Source: Williamsoniiplasma luminosum
GTDB lineage: Bacteria; Bacillota_I; Bacilli_A; Mycoplasmatales; Mycoplasmataceae
Length of the DNA: 64,000 nucleotides
Assembly: GCF_002803985.1 (NCBI RefSeq)
Contig: NZ_CP024963.1
Span: 930,001 to 994,000 of the forward strand
Direction of reading: 5' to 3'
Shown: positions 62,210 through 64,000 of the stretch, in pieces
Layout of the letters: every line of letters begins with the position of its first letter
Numbering within the stretch: the first letter of the stretch is position 1
Notes under the pieces: model-generated
The model's database searches: none
What the model was told of the DNA's origin: nothing
What the model saw: the letters and a program-made list of their open reading frames with translations, nothing else
Program-made: the position numbers and the translations under genes

Positions 62210-62752
62210 TTAATAAAAATTATGTGTGTACTCAGATAGCGGAGCAATCGTGATTTTTTTATCTTTGTCCAATAGCAACTTGATATAAGCTTCTTTTCTG
62301 AATTCTACTTCTTTAATAAATGAGATAAGTGCTTTAAAACTTTTTTCTAATTCTCCAAAAGAAGTATTAAATTTTGTTGAAGATTCTTTTTCCATTTCTG
62401 CAATAGTTTCTAAAATTAAATTAGATTTTTCTTTTGAAACCTTTTTAAATTTTTTTCTAATCAAAACGATGTCAACAAAATATTGTCTATCTTCGCTATA
62501 AATATGAATACATTTTTTTAACTCTAAAATTGCAAGAATTCTTATAAGTTTGTTTTCTTCTGTTTGAGAAATTTCCGGTTTTTTCCTATTTTTTACAACA
62601 TTTAGTTGTGTTTTCATATAATTTAAATTTTGATAATAATTTTCTAAAAAATTTGCAACAAAATATGAAGTGATCTTATTTCATTCATTTTCGTTATTTG
62701 CAAAATTATCAATTAAAAATGTATCAAATTCATCAAATTTTCTTTTTGTCAT
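62210..62752 (-). CDS. Unknown helical protein, paralog 1 (180 aa)
   Basis: 180 residues, starting MTKRKFDEFDTFLIDNFANN. Predominantly helical and charged, no membrane segment. Two parts can be seen: a first half with NEWNKITSYFVANFLENYY and RKKPEISQTEENKLIRILAI, and a second half with MEKESSTKFNTSFGELEKSF and FRKEAYIKLLLDKDKK. Ends EYTHNFY. No family recognised. It is a clear paralog of the next gene upstream, with the same length. Confidence 0.8.
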
Positions 62753-62793
62753 ACTTACTCCTTATGGCTTTTTTACAAATTTATTTTAGGTCT

Positions 62794-62815
62794 GTTCAAA
62801 ATTATTATTTTGAAC
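62794..62815 (-). terminator. Hairpin between the two paralogs
   Basis: Perfect GTTCAAAAT-tatt-ATTTTGAAC hairpin 16 bases after the stop of paralog 2; only a short U-rich stretch follows. Probable terminator. Confidence 0.6.
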
Positions 62816-62830
62816 AAAAAGTGAAAATAT

Positions 62831-63373
62831 TTAATAGAAATTATTTGTATATTCATATGAAGAAATTATTTTTGTTTCTTTTTCTTTTTCTAATAGTAAT
62901 TTAATATAAACTTCTTTTCTGAAATCGATTTCTTTGACAAATGTGATAAGTGTTTTGAAGCTTTTTTCTAATTTTTCAAAAGAAGTATCAAAATTTTTCA
63001 ATGATTCTTTTTCCATTTCTGCCACTGTTTTTGAAATTAAAACAGATGTTTCTTTTGATGCTTTTTTGAATTTCTTGTCAATAGAAACTATATCAATTCA
63101 ATATTGTTTGTCTTCATTATAAACATGAATACAATCACTCAAATCTGCGATGGCTAGAATTCTAGTTAATTTCCTTTTTTCTGTTAAAGAAATTTCCTTT
63201 TTTTTCCTATTTTTAAAAACATCTAGTTGTGCTTGCATATAATTTAAATTTTTAAAAAAATCTTCTAAAAAATTGGAAGCAAACAATGGAGTAAATTTAT
63301 TCCATTCGCTTTCATTATTAGCAAAATTATTAATTAAAAATAAATCAAATTCATTAATTTTTTTTTGTGCCAT
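62831..63373 (-). CDS. Unknown helical protein, paralog 2 (180 aa)
   Basis: 180 residues, MAQKKINEFDLFLINNFANN, ending EYTNNFY. Aligns end to end with paralog 1 without obvious gaps: ESEWNKFTPLFASNFLEDFF, RKKKEISLTEKRKLTRILAI, MEKESLKNFDTSFEKLEKSF, FRKEVYIKLLLEKEKE. ATG 63373 is chosen because AGGTGA lies just upstream; an in-frame ATG at 63382 is also possible. Function unknown. Confidence 0.8.
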
Positions 63374-63430
63374 TTTCATCACCTTTCTAACATATTTTTG
63401 TTATATCTATTACAACTATAGTATACAAAA

Positions 63431-63853
63431 TTATTTTGGTTTCATTTTACTTCGCTTTAATGTTTCTTTAATTATTGAAGATGTGGTTTTAAATTTTTTA
63501 TAATCTTCATGAAATTGAGAATGTGTTCACATTTCTTCAACTTTTTGAAGAATTTGTTCTTGAAATCGCTGATGAGATTCATTTCTTTCAGATAATATCG
63601 TCACCATTTTTTCGAATGAATTGCCTATTTTTTTATCGATAATTTTAGACATTGTTTTTGTGTTTTTTTGATCTAATTTTAAAATTTTTAATTGTTCTTT
63701 TTCCAGGTTTAAATAATTTTCTTCAATTTCATTTTGTTTTTGAATAATTTTGTCCTTTTCCTTTTTATCAATAAAATACTTTATTATTTCAAATAAAGCG
63801 ATCAATATTGAAAGCGATAAAGACAATATCGCTATTATGTTTGATGTTTCCAA
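63431..63853 (-). CDS. Membrane-anchored coiled-coil protein (140 aa)
   Basis: 140 residues. One N-terminal membrane helix (NIIAILSLSLSILIALFEII, residues 4-23), then a long coiled coil (DKIIQKQNEIEENYLNLEKE through QRFQEQILQKVEE) and a basic end (KETLKRSKMKPK). It resembles small phage or accessory membrane proteins in outline only. AGAAAGGTGG lies before the ATG. It belongs to the same minus-strand group as the two paralogs. Confidence 0.75.
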
Positions 63854-63876
63854 TTGTAACCACCTTTCTTAGATAT

Positions 63877-64000
63877 CTAATTTTTAGGTTGATCAGAGAT
63901 CATTTTTAACATTTCTAAACGTACTTCTCTTTCTTCAACAATTTCATAAAATTGTTCTGTTAATTCAATTCCTCTTTTTTTGTCTTCAACAATTGCAAAT
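63877..64000 (-). CDS. C-terminal end of an unknown gene (runs off the window)
   Basis: About 41 codons at the window edge, helical and acidic (RGIELTEQFYEIVEEREVRL), ending MISDQPKN-stop. It is 23 bases upstream of the membrane-anchored coiled-coil gene, so the two are probably in one operon. Cannot be identified. Confidence 0.6.
   Translation of the reverse strand, partial: FAIVEDKKRGIELTEQFYEIVEEREVRLEMLKMISDQPKN

Overview
The window comes from an AT-rich Mollicute. UGA is read as tryptophan in nearly every gene, including at conserved Trp positions of enolase, pyruvate kinase, GH1 glycosidases and PTS permeases. There are many lipoproteins with short Lys-Lys signal peptides, a phosphotransferase (PTS) based sugar economy, and glycolytic genes. 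This fits the Entomoplasma/Mesoplasma/Williamsoniiplasma/Spiroplasma group better than the human mycoplasmas; the family assignment is inference.

Layout. 0-5 kb: start of PTS enzyme I, a free-standing alanyl-tRNA editing protein, a lipoprotein, and thrS behind a T-box leader whose last hairpin hides the ribosome binding site. 5-11.5 kb: a lac (galactose-6-P/tagatose-6-P) operon with lacB, lacA, a lipoprotein, lacF, an unknown membrane protein and lacE, then a DeoR regulator with another lipoprotein. 11.6-15 kb: class II aldolase, pyruvate kinase, phosphofructokinase. 15-18.5 kb: an ABC exporter with a secreted protein.

18.9-29.5 kb: three large modular surface proteins. The first has helical repeats plus BspA-type (DUF285) repeats and is followed in frame by an orphan DUF285 end piece. 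The second has 14 copies of a ~90-residue repeat plus a different C-terminus. The third combines a few copies of the ~90-residue repeat with DUF285 repeats. 16-17 base homopolymers lie in the promoter regions of the first and third. The whole looks like a combinatorial, phase-variable surface locus.

29.6-44.2 kb: MATE exporter, two PnuC-like transporters, hpt, ruvX, a PAP2 phosphatase, enolase, a 1452-residue FtsX-type permease with its lipoprotein, and two small proteins. 44.2-44.9 kb holds no intact gene.

44.9-60.1 kb: a tandem triplication (period about 4.27 kb) of a IIA-IIB-IIC PTS permease gene followed by a 6-phospho-beta-glycosidase gene, then a fourth, diverged glycosidase and an RpiR regulator. 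Each PTS permease has an unusual C-terminal coiled-coil tail of about 215 residues. 60.2-62 kb: typA. 62.2-64 kb: two paralogous helical proteins, a membrane-anchored coiled-coil protein and a partial gene, none recognised.

Together, PTS uptake (enzyme I, LacEF, the three IIABC proteins) feeds phospho-disaccharides to GH1 enzymes. Their products enter glycolysis directly or through LacAB, with the neighbouring pfkA and aldolase as plausible substitutes for the lacC and lacD that are absent here.
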